Below, one piece after another: positions 16,648 through 23,868 of a DNA stretch of 33,063 bases (its first letter is position 1; the number at the start of each line of letters is the position of its first letter). The position numbers and the translations under genes were made by a program. This stretch comes from Cryomorphaceae bacterium (GTDB lineage: Bacteria; Bacteroidota; Bacteroidia; Flavobacteriales; BACL11), in the NCBI GenBank assembly GCA_949511925.1, contig CATEYX010000063.1, positions 1-33,063 of the forward strand. The letters are read 5' to 3'. The notes beneath the pieces were generated by a model, which saw only the letters and a program-made list of their open reading frames with translations, was not told where the DNA came from and did not search any database.

Positions 16648-18021
16648 CTATTTAGTTAAAGAAGAAATTCTTTTAAACACTGAACTAAAATCAAATAATT
16701 GAGAGTCATTTTTTGCCTTGTAAACTAAAAATAATGCAATTGGTAAAAAAACTATATTAGCTAACCAAATACCTTCATAGGCTTGCATACTTAAATCCTT
16801 TGCTGATTTCTCACCAATCATACTTAATACATGGTAAATTATAAAAAAGAAAACTGAAATTAAAACAGGAAGTCCAAAACCACCTTTTCTAACGATTGCT
16901 CCCATGGAGGATCCTACCAAGAATAATAATATACATGCCACAGCTAAACTGATTTTTCTGTGCCATTCTATTTCGTGTTTAGTAATAATTATTTTACGAT
17001 ATTCCAAATCATCCTTATTGGATTTTACAATTGACTTAATAGTTCTCAATTTATTAATAGCTATATCAAACTGTTGTTTTTGCTTTACTAAACTTAAATC
17101 ATCAAAAACTACCAAGCTATCTATTTCCGATTTTGTATTATATTTATCTATAATGTTAGTTGCAAAAGTTTCTTTTCTATCCTTAAATTTTAGATTTAAG
17201 GAATCGATAGCTATGGCTAATTGTTTGTTGCTTAACATGGCGTAATGCCCTTTGTATAAATCCTCACTATTGTTCATTGTACTGAAACTGGATAAATTAA
17301 ACCGTATTAAATCTTCTTTAAAATGGGTAGTTCTGTAAGGTTTTTTAGCTTTTCTATTATTTTTAGCAATGTCAATGTAGGAGTGACCATTGTATAAAAT
17401 TAGCTCTAAAAATTGCTCATCTTTTGTTAATTGCATTATTCCACTTTCAGCAATAATAACTTTATCGTTACCATTGTTTGCTGTATGGTCGTAAATAATG
17501 ATGTTATTTAAGGTTTTGCCATCAGCATCTTTTTTAGTTATTTTAATACTAAATCCTTCAATATCTTTATAGAAGATTCCTTCTTTTATATTCAGTGCAG
17601 GTTTCTTTTTTTGGATGTCATATATCATGCTTCCATTCTTAAGATTAGCAATTGGCATTACATAGTTTGAAAACAAAAAAGATGAATAGCTTATTATAAC
17701 AACAAATATAGTAAGTGGGAAAAGTATCCTAATAAGTGAAATTCCTGAAGCCTTTATGGCTGCAAGTTCATAGTTTTCTCCAAGTTTTCCGAATACCATT
17801 ACAGACGAAAGCAACATAGCAATTGGAAGCGCTACAGGAACAAAGCGAGCTGATGCGTAAAAGATAAGTTCAGTAATTTGTGTGAATTCAAGTCCTTTAC
17901 CTACTAGGTCATCAATATACTTCCACAAGAATTGCATTAATAATAAAAAAATTGCAATAAAAAATGTTGCTATAAAAGAGCTTATAAATGCTTTGATTAG
18001 GAAAAGGTGTAACCGCTTCAT
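16648..18021 (-). CDS. LptF/LptG-family permease (YjgP/YjgQ)
   Basis: An inner-membrane component of the Lpt transporter that, with the LptB ATPase, extracts LPS from the inner membrane and passes it to the periplasmic bridge. The 457 residues have the family layout: an N-terminal helix (about 8-33), a helical pair with PVALPIAMLLSSVMVFGKLGENYELAAIKASGIS (the coupling region contacting LptB), a helix near 100-125, a long periplasmic beta-jellyroll region (about 125-345), and three C-terminal helices beginning VGSSMGAIVRKGGFGLPV. Whether it is the F or G paralogue cannot be decided here; the second copy is not in the window. The periplasmic part holds a helical, Lys-rich segment (about 255-340), longer than in the proteobacterial proteins. 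It lies 19 bp after the START-like gene. Confidence 0.9.
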   Translation of the reverse strand: MKRLHLFLIKAFISSFIATFFIAIFLLLMQFLWKYIDDLVGKGLEFTQITELIFYASARFVPVALPIAMLLSSVMVFGKLGENYELAAIKASGISLIRILFPLTIFVVIISYSSFLFSNYVMPIANLKNGSMIYDIQKKKPALNIKEGIFYKDIEGFSIKITKKDADGKTLNNIIIYDHTANNGNDKVIIAESGIMQLTKDEQFLELILYNGHSYIDIAKNNRKAKKPYRTTHFKEDLIRFNLSSFSTMNNSEDLYKGHYAMLSNKQLAIAIDSLNLKFKDRKETFATNIIDKYNTKSEIDSLVVFDDLSLVKQKQQFDIAINKLRTIKSIVKSNKDDLEYRKIIITKHEIEWHRKISLAVACILLFLVGSSMGAIVRKGGFGLPVLISVFFFIIYHVLSMIGEKSAKDLSMQAYEGIWLANIVFLPIALFLVYKAKNDSQLFDFSSVFKRISSLTK

Positions 18022-18040
18022 AAAGAAGTTAAATTAAGAA

Positions 18041-18427
18041 TTATGAACCAATAGCCATTTTAAGAAGACTAATTTGCTTGCTCCAAAGACTAGTTTGTTC
18101 TTCTTGGTCTTGTTCGTCTTCAGCAAAATCAGTAATAATCAAAGAAACATCTGAAGTCATTTCATCAATTTGGATTAGGAACTCGAAATAATCTTCTTTA
18201 GTGTCATTGTCCTCCCATTTAAAACGAATAAAATGATCAGGTTTTAACTTTAATAATTTTGCTTCTTGCTCGCTACCTTCCCAAAAAAAAGTAAATATTT
18301 TGTCTTTAACTATTACATCATCAGCAAACCATTCAGCTAAACCACTAGGTGTGCTAAGTCGCTTATATAAAATAGTTACTGATGAATTTATTGGAAATTC
18401 TACTGAATATTTGATTAATTCTGACAT
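18041..18427 (-). CDS. START-like (SRPBCC) domain protein
   Basis: A small acidic cytoplasmic protein of 128 residues with the SRPBCC/AHSA1 helix-grip pattern: an N-terminal strand EFPINSSVTILYKRLSTPSGLAEWFADDV, paired strands (FTFFWEGSEQEAKLLKLK, HFIRFKWED), and a C-terminal helix. The STPSGLAEWFAD signature is typical of START-like proteins found throughout Bacteroidota. The fold binds hydrophobic ligands in a cavity, but no ligand is established for this group. It is the promoter-proximal gene of a unit with the LptF/LptG permease, which suggests, without proving, a link to envelope lipid handling. Confidence 0.8.
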   Translation of the reverse strand: MSELIKYSVEFPINSSVTILYKRLSTPSGLAEWFADDVIVKDKIFTFFWEGSEQEAKLLKLKPDHFIRFKWEDNDTKEDYFEFLIQIDEMTSDVSLIITDFAEDEQDQEEQTSLWSKQISLLKMAIGS

Positions 18428-18443
18428 ATATTTAATAAATTTG
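18411..18443 (+). promoter_or_regulatory. Promoter of the ICMT/PEMT-type gene (TTG-N22-TAAATTTG)
   Basis: TTG at 18411-18413 and TAAATTTG at 18436-18443 are spaced 22 nt apart, which fits the Bacteroidota -33/-7 pattern, 32 nt before the ATG at 18476. The -33 element lies inside the start of the divergent START-like gene. Confidence 0.6.
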
Positions 18444-18456
18444 CATACTAATTTTA

Positions 18457-18490
18457 CAAAGATACTATATTATTTATGGCTTTAGTACAA
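18457..18490 (-). promoter_or_regulatory. Promoter of the START-like/permease unit (TTG-N23-TATCTTTG)
   Basis: On the minus strand, TTG (18490-18488) and TATCTTTG (18464-18457) are separated by 23 nt, and the START-like ATG lies 29 nt further on. It interlocks with the divergent promoter at 18411-18443, so the two may compete for RNA polymerase. Confidence 0.6.
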
Positions 18491-19219
18491 TCATTCGAAA
18501 AACAAGGTAATTTTTTATTTAAATACAGAGGTCAATTTCCAGTACTTCTTTTTATTTTATCAGTGCCATTTGTTTATTTAACTGACTATTCATTAGTTAG
18601 TTATGAGGAATTTAATCTCTTTATGTTCATTTCAATTTCTATTTCTATTTTAGGTTTTTTTGTTCGCTTCTATACCATAGGGACTACTCCTAAAGGTACT
18701 AGTGGTAGAAACACAAAAGAGCAAGTTGCTGATGTATTAAATTCTTCTGGAATGTATTCAATGGTAAGGCATCCACTTTACTTGGGGAATTACCTTATTT
18801 GGTTAGGAATATCTTTAGCATCTTTTAATATTTATTTTGCAGTAATTATGAGTTTATTATTTTGGATATATTATGAAAGAATTATGTTTGCTGAGGAAAG
18901 ATTCTTAGAAAGAAAATTTGGAGAAGATTATTTAAATTGGGCTTCTAAATTGCCAGCATTTTTACCATCAATATTAAATTTTAAAAAATCAGATACTAAT
19001 TTTTCAATAATTACAGTACTCAGAAGAGAGTATGCTAGTGTTTTAGCGGCATTAGTAGGCTTTACATTTATTGAGGTTTTAAGAACTTATTTTAGCACTA
19101 ATAATTGGAGTATATCTGATTGCACAGTAGAGATTTTAGTTGTGACTATTGTTCTTGTTTTAATTCTCAGATCTCTTAAACATTACACTAGTTTATTAGA
19201 AGAAAAAGGTAGGTCATAA
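18476..19219 (+). CDS. ICMT/PEMT-family membrane methyltransferase
   Basis: A 247-residue integral-membrane protein of the isoprenylcysteine/phospholipid methyltransferase superfamily, which uses S-adenosylmethionine to methylate membrane-embedded substrates. Helices are visible at about 22-38, 46-65, 105-130 and in two C-terminal segments (about 180-200 and 215-232). The SAM-binding signature is MYSMVRHPLYLGNYLIWLG followed by a glutamate motif, EERFLERKFGEDYLNWASKLPAFLP. Relatives act on phospholipids, lipid A phosphate or prenylated proteins, and the substrate here cannot be told. It is divergent from the START-like/permease pair and shares its promoter region. The two helices after the catalytic core are an extension relative to the shortest family members. 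Confidence 0.8.
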   Translation: MALVQSFEKQGNFLFKYRGQFPVLLFILSVPFVYLTDYSLVSYEEFNLFMFISISISILGFFVRFYTIGTTPKGTSGRNTKEQVADVLNSSGMYSMVRHPLYLGNYLIWLGISLASFNIYFAVIMSLLFWIYYERIMFAEERFLERKFGEDYLNWASKLPAFLPSILNFKKSDTNFSIITVLRREYASVLAALVGFTFIEVLRTYFSTNNWSISDCTVEILVVTIVLVLILRSLKHYTSLLEEKGRS

Positions 19220-19257
19220 TTTTTTTCGAAAAAATATTTCAGACTAAGTGAAAATAA

Positions 19258-19265
19258 TATATTTG
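19258..19265 (+). promoter_or_regulatory. -7 element (TATATTTG) of the tRNA-Met gene
   Basis: TATATTTG ends 10 nt before the first base of the tRNA, fitting transcription start near the mature 5' end. No clear TTG -33 element. Confidence 0.6.
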
Positions 19266-19275
19266 CAACCGTTTT

Positions 19276-19349
19276 GGCGTGGTAGCTCAGTTGGTTAGAG
19301 CGCAGGATTCATAACCCTGAGGTCGGGAGTTCAAATCTCCCTCACGCTA
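19276..19349 (+). tRNA. tRNA-Met (CAT anticodon)
   Basis: A 74-nt cloverleaf: acceptor GGCGTGG pairs with TCACGCT (with two G-U pairs) and discriminator A at 19349. The D arm is GCTC/GAGC, the anticodon loop TTCATAA has CAT at 19310-19312, and the T arm is GGGAG/CTCCC with loop TTCAAAT. CCA is not encoded. The normal first base pair and the absence of GGG/CCC pairs in the anticodon stem argue against initiator tRNA. Elongator Met is most likely; a lysidine-modified tRNA-Ile cannot be fully excluded by eye. The closing anticodon-stem pair is A-C. Confidence 0.95.
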
Positions 19350-19359
19350 CTAGATATAG

Positions 19360-19384
19360 AAGACCCTTTTTAGGGTCTTTTTTT
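19360..19384 (+). terminator. Rho-independent terminator of tRNA-Met
   Basis: AAGACCCT (19360-19367) pairs with AGGGTCTT (19372-19379) across a TTTT loop, followed by a run of T to 19384. This is the clearest terminator in the window, 10 bp after the tRNA. Confidence 0.9.
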
Positions 19385-19706
19385 ATGTACAAAAACATGG
19401 GTGGTACAACTTAGGCACAAAAAATAGGCTATTATGGGATTCAAGTCTAAATACCATTTTTTTTCATATACAATAAGTCGGTTTTTTCTATAATTAATGG
19501 AGTAGAATACTCTACTGATTTTTTTAAATTGTGTAATTATTCTATTTCTAAACCAAAGTCCACCAATAAAGATTCCTATTCTTGCTGAATTCTTTAAAAT
19601 CGTTTTCTTTACTCCTCTAAAACTAGCAGGTAATTTTACGTACTTTTTGAACCGTATTTATTCTTTTAGTAGCAAACCATATTTTCTTATATTCTGATTA
19701 TTATTT
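19385..19706. other. Intergenic stretch without an assignable gene
   Basis: About 320 bp between the tRNA terminator and the promoter of the lipoprotein gene. No complete gene is visible on either strand. On the minus strand the interval 19370-19657 contains 95 consecutive codons without a stop but with no usable start near its beginning, which may be a gene remnant or chance. I see no tRNA-end direct repeat, transposase or integrase motif. Confidence 0.5.
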
Positions 19707-19714
19707 TATCTTTG
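19707..19714 (+). promoter_or_regulatory. -7 element (TATCTTTG) only 4 nt before the lipoprotein start codon
   Basis: TATCTTTG matches TAnnTTTG. With the ATG at 19719, transcription would begin at or next to the start codon, so the mRNA is probably leaderless. Confidence 0.6.
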
Positions 19715-19718
19715 TAAA

Positions 19719-21731
19719 ATGAATAAAATAATACTCCTTACTCTTTGTGCTTTGCTTTTCTTTGCTTGCAAACATGAATTAGAGCAGCCAACTTGGGATG
19801 TAGACATGATTGTTCCTTTGGTAAATTCCCAAATGAATATAGATAATATGCTATCTGATTCAAACCTTAATATAGTTGAAAATGATGAAGGTTATATCTC
19901 TTTAATTTATGAAGAGGATTTATTAAATATAAATTATGATTCCTTAATTACTCTTGAAACAAAATCAGAAGAAAAGTCAATACGAATTGATTCAGTTAAA
20001 TTTGATGATGTAGTTATTGAGCAAATTATTACTATAGGTAGCGTAATTACTGAATTGCCCTTAGGTACCTTTTTATTTCCTGATGGGAGCCAAAGAGAAA
20101 TCCCTGCTATGGCAGGAATAGTACAGAATGATACTATCTCTATTGATGCCAGCGATTACTTTGAGACCATGACCCTTTACAATGGAATGTTGAATCTGAA
20201 GCTAACAAATGGTTATCCAACTGATATTTCCAATGTAAGCTTTTCCTTATATAACGCAACAAATCAGAATTTAATAGCCACTTTTTTTACTCCCCTTATT
20301 GAAAGTGGAGACAGCTATACCAAAAGTGTTTCCATTGCCGGAGAAACCTTAGATCATAAAATGGTTGGCATAATCAATAATATGGATATTGATGCAAGTA
20401 ACGGACTAGTTCCTATCAATTACTCGGATGCAATGACAACTGTAATATCAATTACTGAAATACAAATAATGGAGGCTACCGCTTATTTCCCTAACCAACT
20501 ATTACATGAGGAAAATGTAGAGCAATCATTTGAATTAGGATCAGCAGAATTAACTGAAATAGGAATAAAGGAAGGAACGGTAACTATAAATGCACTAAGC
20601 ACATTACCCGACACTGGAACAATTATTTATGCTATTCCATCTTTATCAAAAAATGGAGTATCGTTTGAAACTATTGTTAAAGTACCACCAAATACTAATG
20701 GTGTGATGACACAGTATGTCTTTGATTTTAGTGGTTATACTATGGACCTAACAGGTCAAATTGATAGGGTAGGTGGTGATACTGTAAATACCATTTATGC
20801 AACACTAGCAGCTTATTTGGATTCAACTGGCGAGCTTGAAACCATCCATCAAGTAGATAGTTTTTTTCTATTTAATGAATACAGTTTTACTCCTGAATAT
20901 GCAATAGGATATATTGGTCAAGACACTCTAGAAAACGGGCCAGAAGATATAGATACTGATGTTTTTAAATTTGTATCATCAGGAACTGTAAATCTTGAAA
21001 AAGTTGAAATGAGTATTGCAGTAGTTAACTATATAGGTGCTGATGCTGCAATTGTAATTAATGATTTAAGTGCAAGCAATGCTACAACAATTGTAACTGC
21101 AGCAATTGATAATACTAAACTGCACCATGTTTCAAGAGCTACCCTAAACAGTAATGGAACAATAACCCCAACTAATACCATTATTGCTTTGGAAGCAGAT
21201 GAGCTTCTTGAGATATTTCCGAATAAATTAACAACGCATTCTACCATCTATTTAAACCCAAACGGTGAAGCAAGTACAGCTGATTTCTTTTATACCCAGC
21301 TACCTATGAAGGCTACTTTAGGGGTTGAAATACCACTTAGTTTTATAGCAAACAACCTTGCGTTAAGCAAAACAAGTGACTTAGAAACGGATAATATTGA
21401 GGAAATTGAAATACTCTATATTACCATCGAAAACGGATTGCCGCTAGAAGCTAGTTTAATCTTAGTTGCGTTAGATGATGCAGATCAAATAATAGATACC
21501 TTAATTAGTAATAACACGATACTAGCTGCTATAACTAATGCTCAAGGCATTGTAACTGAAAACAGAACATCAGTTATTGAAGTTAAAAATATTGATCTTG
21601 AGGGAATGAGTAAATTACAAAGTACAGCTGTTTTTAATACTGAATCTCAAACGAATTTTGTTCGTATTTATGACAACTACACTATGGATATCATCTTAAG
21701 TGCTAAATTCAGTAAAACTATAGGCGAATAA
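19719..21731 (+). CDS. Large exported lipoprotein of unknown function
   Basis: 670 residues. MNKIILLTLCALLFFAC is a lipoprotein signal with lipobox LFFAC and lipidation at C17; the residues after it are KHELEQPTWDVDMIVPLV. The Lys followed by acidic residues near the Cys is reminiscent of surface-export signals described for some Bacteroidota lipoproteins, but not a strict match. The mature part is beta-rich, with few Cys and many Thr/Ile/Asn, and has no catalytic motif I recognise. The W-D-V-D-x-x-V-P-L start resembles uncharacterised Bacteroidota outer-membrane lipoproteins. Its stop overlaps the next gene's ATG by one base (TAATG), which couples it to a predicted outer-membrane barrel; a role as partner of that barrel is inference. 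The start is fixed by the signal peptide. Confidence 0.8.
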   Translation: MNKIILLTLCALLFFACKHELEQPTWDVDMIVPLVNSQMNIDNMLSDSNLNIVENDEGYISLIYEEDLLNINYDSLITLETKSEEKSIRIDSVKFDDVVIEQIITIGSVITELPLGTFLFPDGSQREIPAMAGIVQNDTISIDASDYFETMTLYNGMLNLKLTNGYPTDISNVSFSLYNATNQNLIATFFTPLIESGDSYTKSVSIAGETLDHKMVGIINNMDIDASNGLVPINYSDAMTTVISITEIQIMEATAYFPNQLLHEENVEQSFELGSAELTEIGIKEGTVTINALSTLPDTGTIIYAIPSLSKNGVSFETIVKVPPNTNGVMTQYVFDFSGYTMDLTGQIDRVGGDTVNTIYATLAAYLDSTGELETIHQVDSFFLFNEYSFTPEYAIGYIGQDTLENGPEDIDTDVFKFVSSGTVNLEKVEMSIAVVNYIGADAAIVINDLSASNATTIVTAAIDNTKLHHVSRATLNSNGTITPTNTIIALEADELLEIFPNKLTTHSTIYLNPNGEASTADFFYTQLPMKATLGVEIPLSFIANNLALSKTSDLETDNIEEIEILYITIENGLPLEASLILVALDDADQIIDTLISNNTILAAITNAQGIVTENRTSVIEVKNIDLEGMSKLQSTAVFNTESQTNFVRIYDNYTMDIILSAKFSKTIGE

Positions 21732-22969
21732 TGAAAAAAATACTCATCATTTTATTAAGTGTTCCCCATATTTTATTAGCTCAAAATGAGGTAAATAAAC
21801 ATAGTATTGAGTGGAGTGCAAACTTTCTATTTGAGAGCAGTAGTTTGGATAAAAGTTTCTTAAACACCATGCTTTATGGTGGACATATTACGGATATCAC
21901 AAAAACCAATTGGATAAATGCTGGAGGAGATAACAATGTATTATATTCTGAAATTAGTAATGGACTGAGCTATACCTTTAATGAAAATAATAACACTTTT
22001 GGTTTTAGTTTTGCAGACAGGAACATCTTAAACGCTAGCTTTACTGACGATTTGTTACGCCTAGCTTTTGAAGGTAATTTTCATTATCAAGACAAACCCC
22101 TTGATTTTGGAAGTACTAGCATAAGAGCTGAACGTTTTCAGCAGTACAAACTTTCCTACGCCACAAGCTTTAAACAAGTAAAGGTAAGCACTTCTGTTTC
22201 CTATTTATTAGGGAACCACCATCTTTCTTATATTATTGAAAAGGGGAGCTTATACACAGCACCTTTTGGTACTTCATTAGATATTGCTTACGATATAAGC
22301 GCCTTTGTTAGCGATACAGCTTCACTTAATCCTTTTGAAAATAACGGTAATGGTTTATCCCTTGATTTAAGTACAGAATTTCATTTTAAACAACAGACAA
22401 TACATTTCTCATTTTCTGATTTAGGATATATTAAATGGAAGCCAACTTCTATAACTTTAGCTGCCGACAGTAACTTTGCTTTTTCAGGAATTGAAATAGA
22501 TGACTTCTATAGCTTTAATGATTCCTTGATTGATGTTGATGATTCAACTGATGATTTACCAAGTTTCCAAAAAGGAAAATTTAAGTCCTATATTCCTGCT
22601 ACTTTTCATTTTAAAGTTAGTGGTTATTCAGATTATAAATACTTAAAAAATTATACACTAGGAATACAAGGGAAATGGCAGCCTTACTTAGATAATAAAC
22701 CTTTTTCCTTTTCAAAAATAGGACAAGGTTTTAAGGAGTCAAATTTTAAAACTTTGTACTATATGCAATCTATTTTCAATATTAAATATTGTGATATTAT
22801 ACCTTCGCTAAGTTATGGCGGTTATAGTTCAGACACTAATTTAGGTTTGGCATTATCCAAAGGAAAAAAAAATAACTTTACAATAGGAACACATCATTTT
22901 GAAGATGTATTGAAAAGCAGTAGTGCAAAAGCAGTAAGCGTTTATTTTAACATTAAATTACAATTTTAA
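21731..22969 (+). CDS. Predicted outer-membrane beta-barrel protein (DUF5723-like)
   Basis: 412 residues with signal peptide MKKILIILLSVPHILLAQ. The mature protein is made of alternating amphipathic strands rich in Ser, Phe and Tyr (for example KLSYATSFKQVKVSTSVSYL and HFSFSDLGYIKW) and ends KLQF, with the C-terminal aromatic residue expected of outer-membrane barrels. The strand pattern, the SFSDLGYIKW segment and the length suggest the Bacteroidota DUF5723 family; I am moderately sure of the family and have no function. It overlaps the lipoprotein gene by one base, and kdsA starts one base after its stop, so the three genes form one transcription unit. Confidence 0.75.
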   Translation: MKKILIILLSVPHILLAQNEVNKHSIEWSANFLFESSSLDKSFLNTMLYGGHITDITKTNWINAGGDNNVLYSEISNGLSYTFNENNNTFGFSFADRNILNASFTDDLLRLAFEGNFHYQDKPLDFGSTSIRAERFQQYKLSYATSFKQVKVSTSVSYLLGNHHLSYIIEKGSLYTAPFGTSLDIAYDISAFVSDTASLNPFENNGNGLSLDLSTEFHFKQQTIHFSFSDLGYIKWKPTSITLAADSNFAFSGIEIDDFYSFNDSLIDVDDSTDDLPSFQKGKFKSYIPATFHFKVSGYSDYKYLKNYTLGIQGKWQPYLDNKPFSFSKIGQGFKESNFKTLYYMQSIFNIKYCDIIPSLSYGGYSSDTNLGLALSKGKKNNFTIGTHHFEDVLKSSSAKAVSVYFNIKLQF

Positions 22970-22970
22970 T

Positions 22971-23783
22971 ATGCTAGCAAAAATCAATAAAATTCAACAT
23001 CAAAAAAGCGGAAACTTTTTTTTACTGGCAGGACCTTGTGCTATTGAAAGTGAAGAAATGGCCATAGAAATTGCTGAGAAAATCCTAAATATTACCAATA
23101 AACTTGAGATTCCTTTCATTTTTAAAGGAAGTTACCGAAAAGCAAACAGAAGCCGTTTGGATTCTTTCACAGGTATTGGTGATATAGAAGCTCTTGAAAT
23201 ACTGAAAAAAATAGGGGAGCGCTTTAATGTACCTATTGTTACAGATATACATACAGCTGAAGAAGCCGCTATTGCTGCTCAATATGTGGATGTATTGCAG
23301 ATACCCGCCTTCTTGTGCCGACAAACTGATTTGTTAGTTGCAGCTGCTAAAACAGGCAAGGTAGTAAACATCAAAAAAGGACAGTTCCTATCGCCTGAAA
23401 GCATGATACATGCTGTAACTAAGGTAAAGGAAAGTGGAAATAATTCTATAATGCTAACTGATAGAGGAACTATGTTTGGCTACCAAGATATGGTAGTGGA
23501 CTTTAGAGGTATCCCTGCCATGCAGGAATTTGGCGTGCCTGTTGTATTAGATATCACACATTCCTTGCAACAACCCAACCAAAACAGTGGTGTAACTGGT
23601 GGAAAGCCAGCATTAATTGAAACCATTGCAAAAGCAGGAATTGCTACTGGTGTTGATGGTTTATTCTTGGAAACTCATCCTAATCCTGCTCAGGCAAAAT
23701 CGGATGGAGCCAATATGTTACAATTAGATAAGTTGGAAGACTTACTTATAAAGTTGGTGAAAATTAGGAAAGCAATAATCTAG
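22971..23783 (+). CDS. kdsA: 2-dehydro-3-deoxyphosphooctonate aldolase (Kdo-8-phosphate synthase, KdsA)
   Basis: Condenses phosphoenolpyruvate with arabinose-5-phosphate to make Kdo-8-phosphate, the committed step to the Kdo of the LPS inner core. The 270 residues have the TIM-barrel motifs LLAGPCAIES (18-27), FKGSYRKANRSR (51-62, the Kdo8PS signature rather than DAHP synthase), QIPAFLCRQTDLL, TDRGTMFGYQDMVVD, and HPNPAQAKSDGANML. The metal-ligand set C23, H197, E234 and D245 is complete, so this is the metal-dependent class; metal-independent enzymes such as that of E. coli have Asn at the Cys site. It is the last gene of the lipoprotein-barrel-kdsA unit and converges with meaB. Confidence 0.96.
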   Translation: MLAKINKIQHQKSGNFFLLAGPCAIESEEMAIEIAEKILNITNKLEIPFIFKGSYRKANRSRLDSFTGIGDIEALEILKKIGERFNVPIVTDIHTAEEAAIAAQYVDVLQIPAFLCRQTDLLVAAAKTGKVVNIKKGQFLSPESMIHAVTKVKESGNNSIMLTDRGTMFGYQDMVVDFRGIPAMQEFGVPVVLDITHSLQQPNQNSGVTGGKPALIETIAKAGIATGVDGLFLETHPNPAQAKSDGANMLQLDKLEDLLIKLVKIRKAII

Positions 23784-23843
23784 TTAAGAATGAAATTGTG
23801 CTTGTCTGGTGTAACTACAAGTACAAATTTTTTTTTGAAATTA

Positions 23844-23866
23844 CTAAAAACTAAGAGTAGTTTTAG
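23844..23866. terminator. Possible terminator hairpin between convergent kdsA and meaB
   Basis: AAAACTA (23847-23853), loop AGAG and TAGTTTT (23858-23864) form a perfect 7-bp stem, extendable by CT/AG past a bulge. It sits between convergent genes and could serve both, but the T run after it is short. Confidence 0.4.
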
Positions 23867-23868
23867 AA

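Noticed and set aside
19221..19234. Palindrome TTTTTTCGAAAAAA after the methyltransferase gene as a terminator
   Set aside because: No unpaired loop can form without breaking most of the A-T stem, and there is no following T run; probably low-complexity sequence.
19276..19718. Integrated element at the tRNA-Met gene
   Set aside because: No duplicate of the tRNA 3' end, no integrase and no mobility gene are visible; the next genes are ordinary envelope genes.
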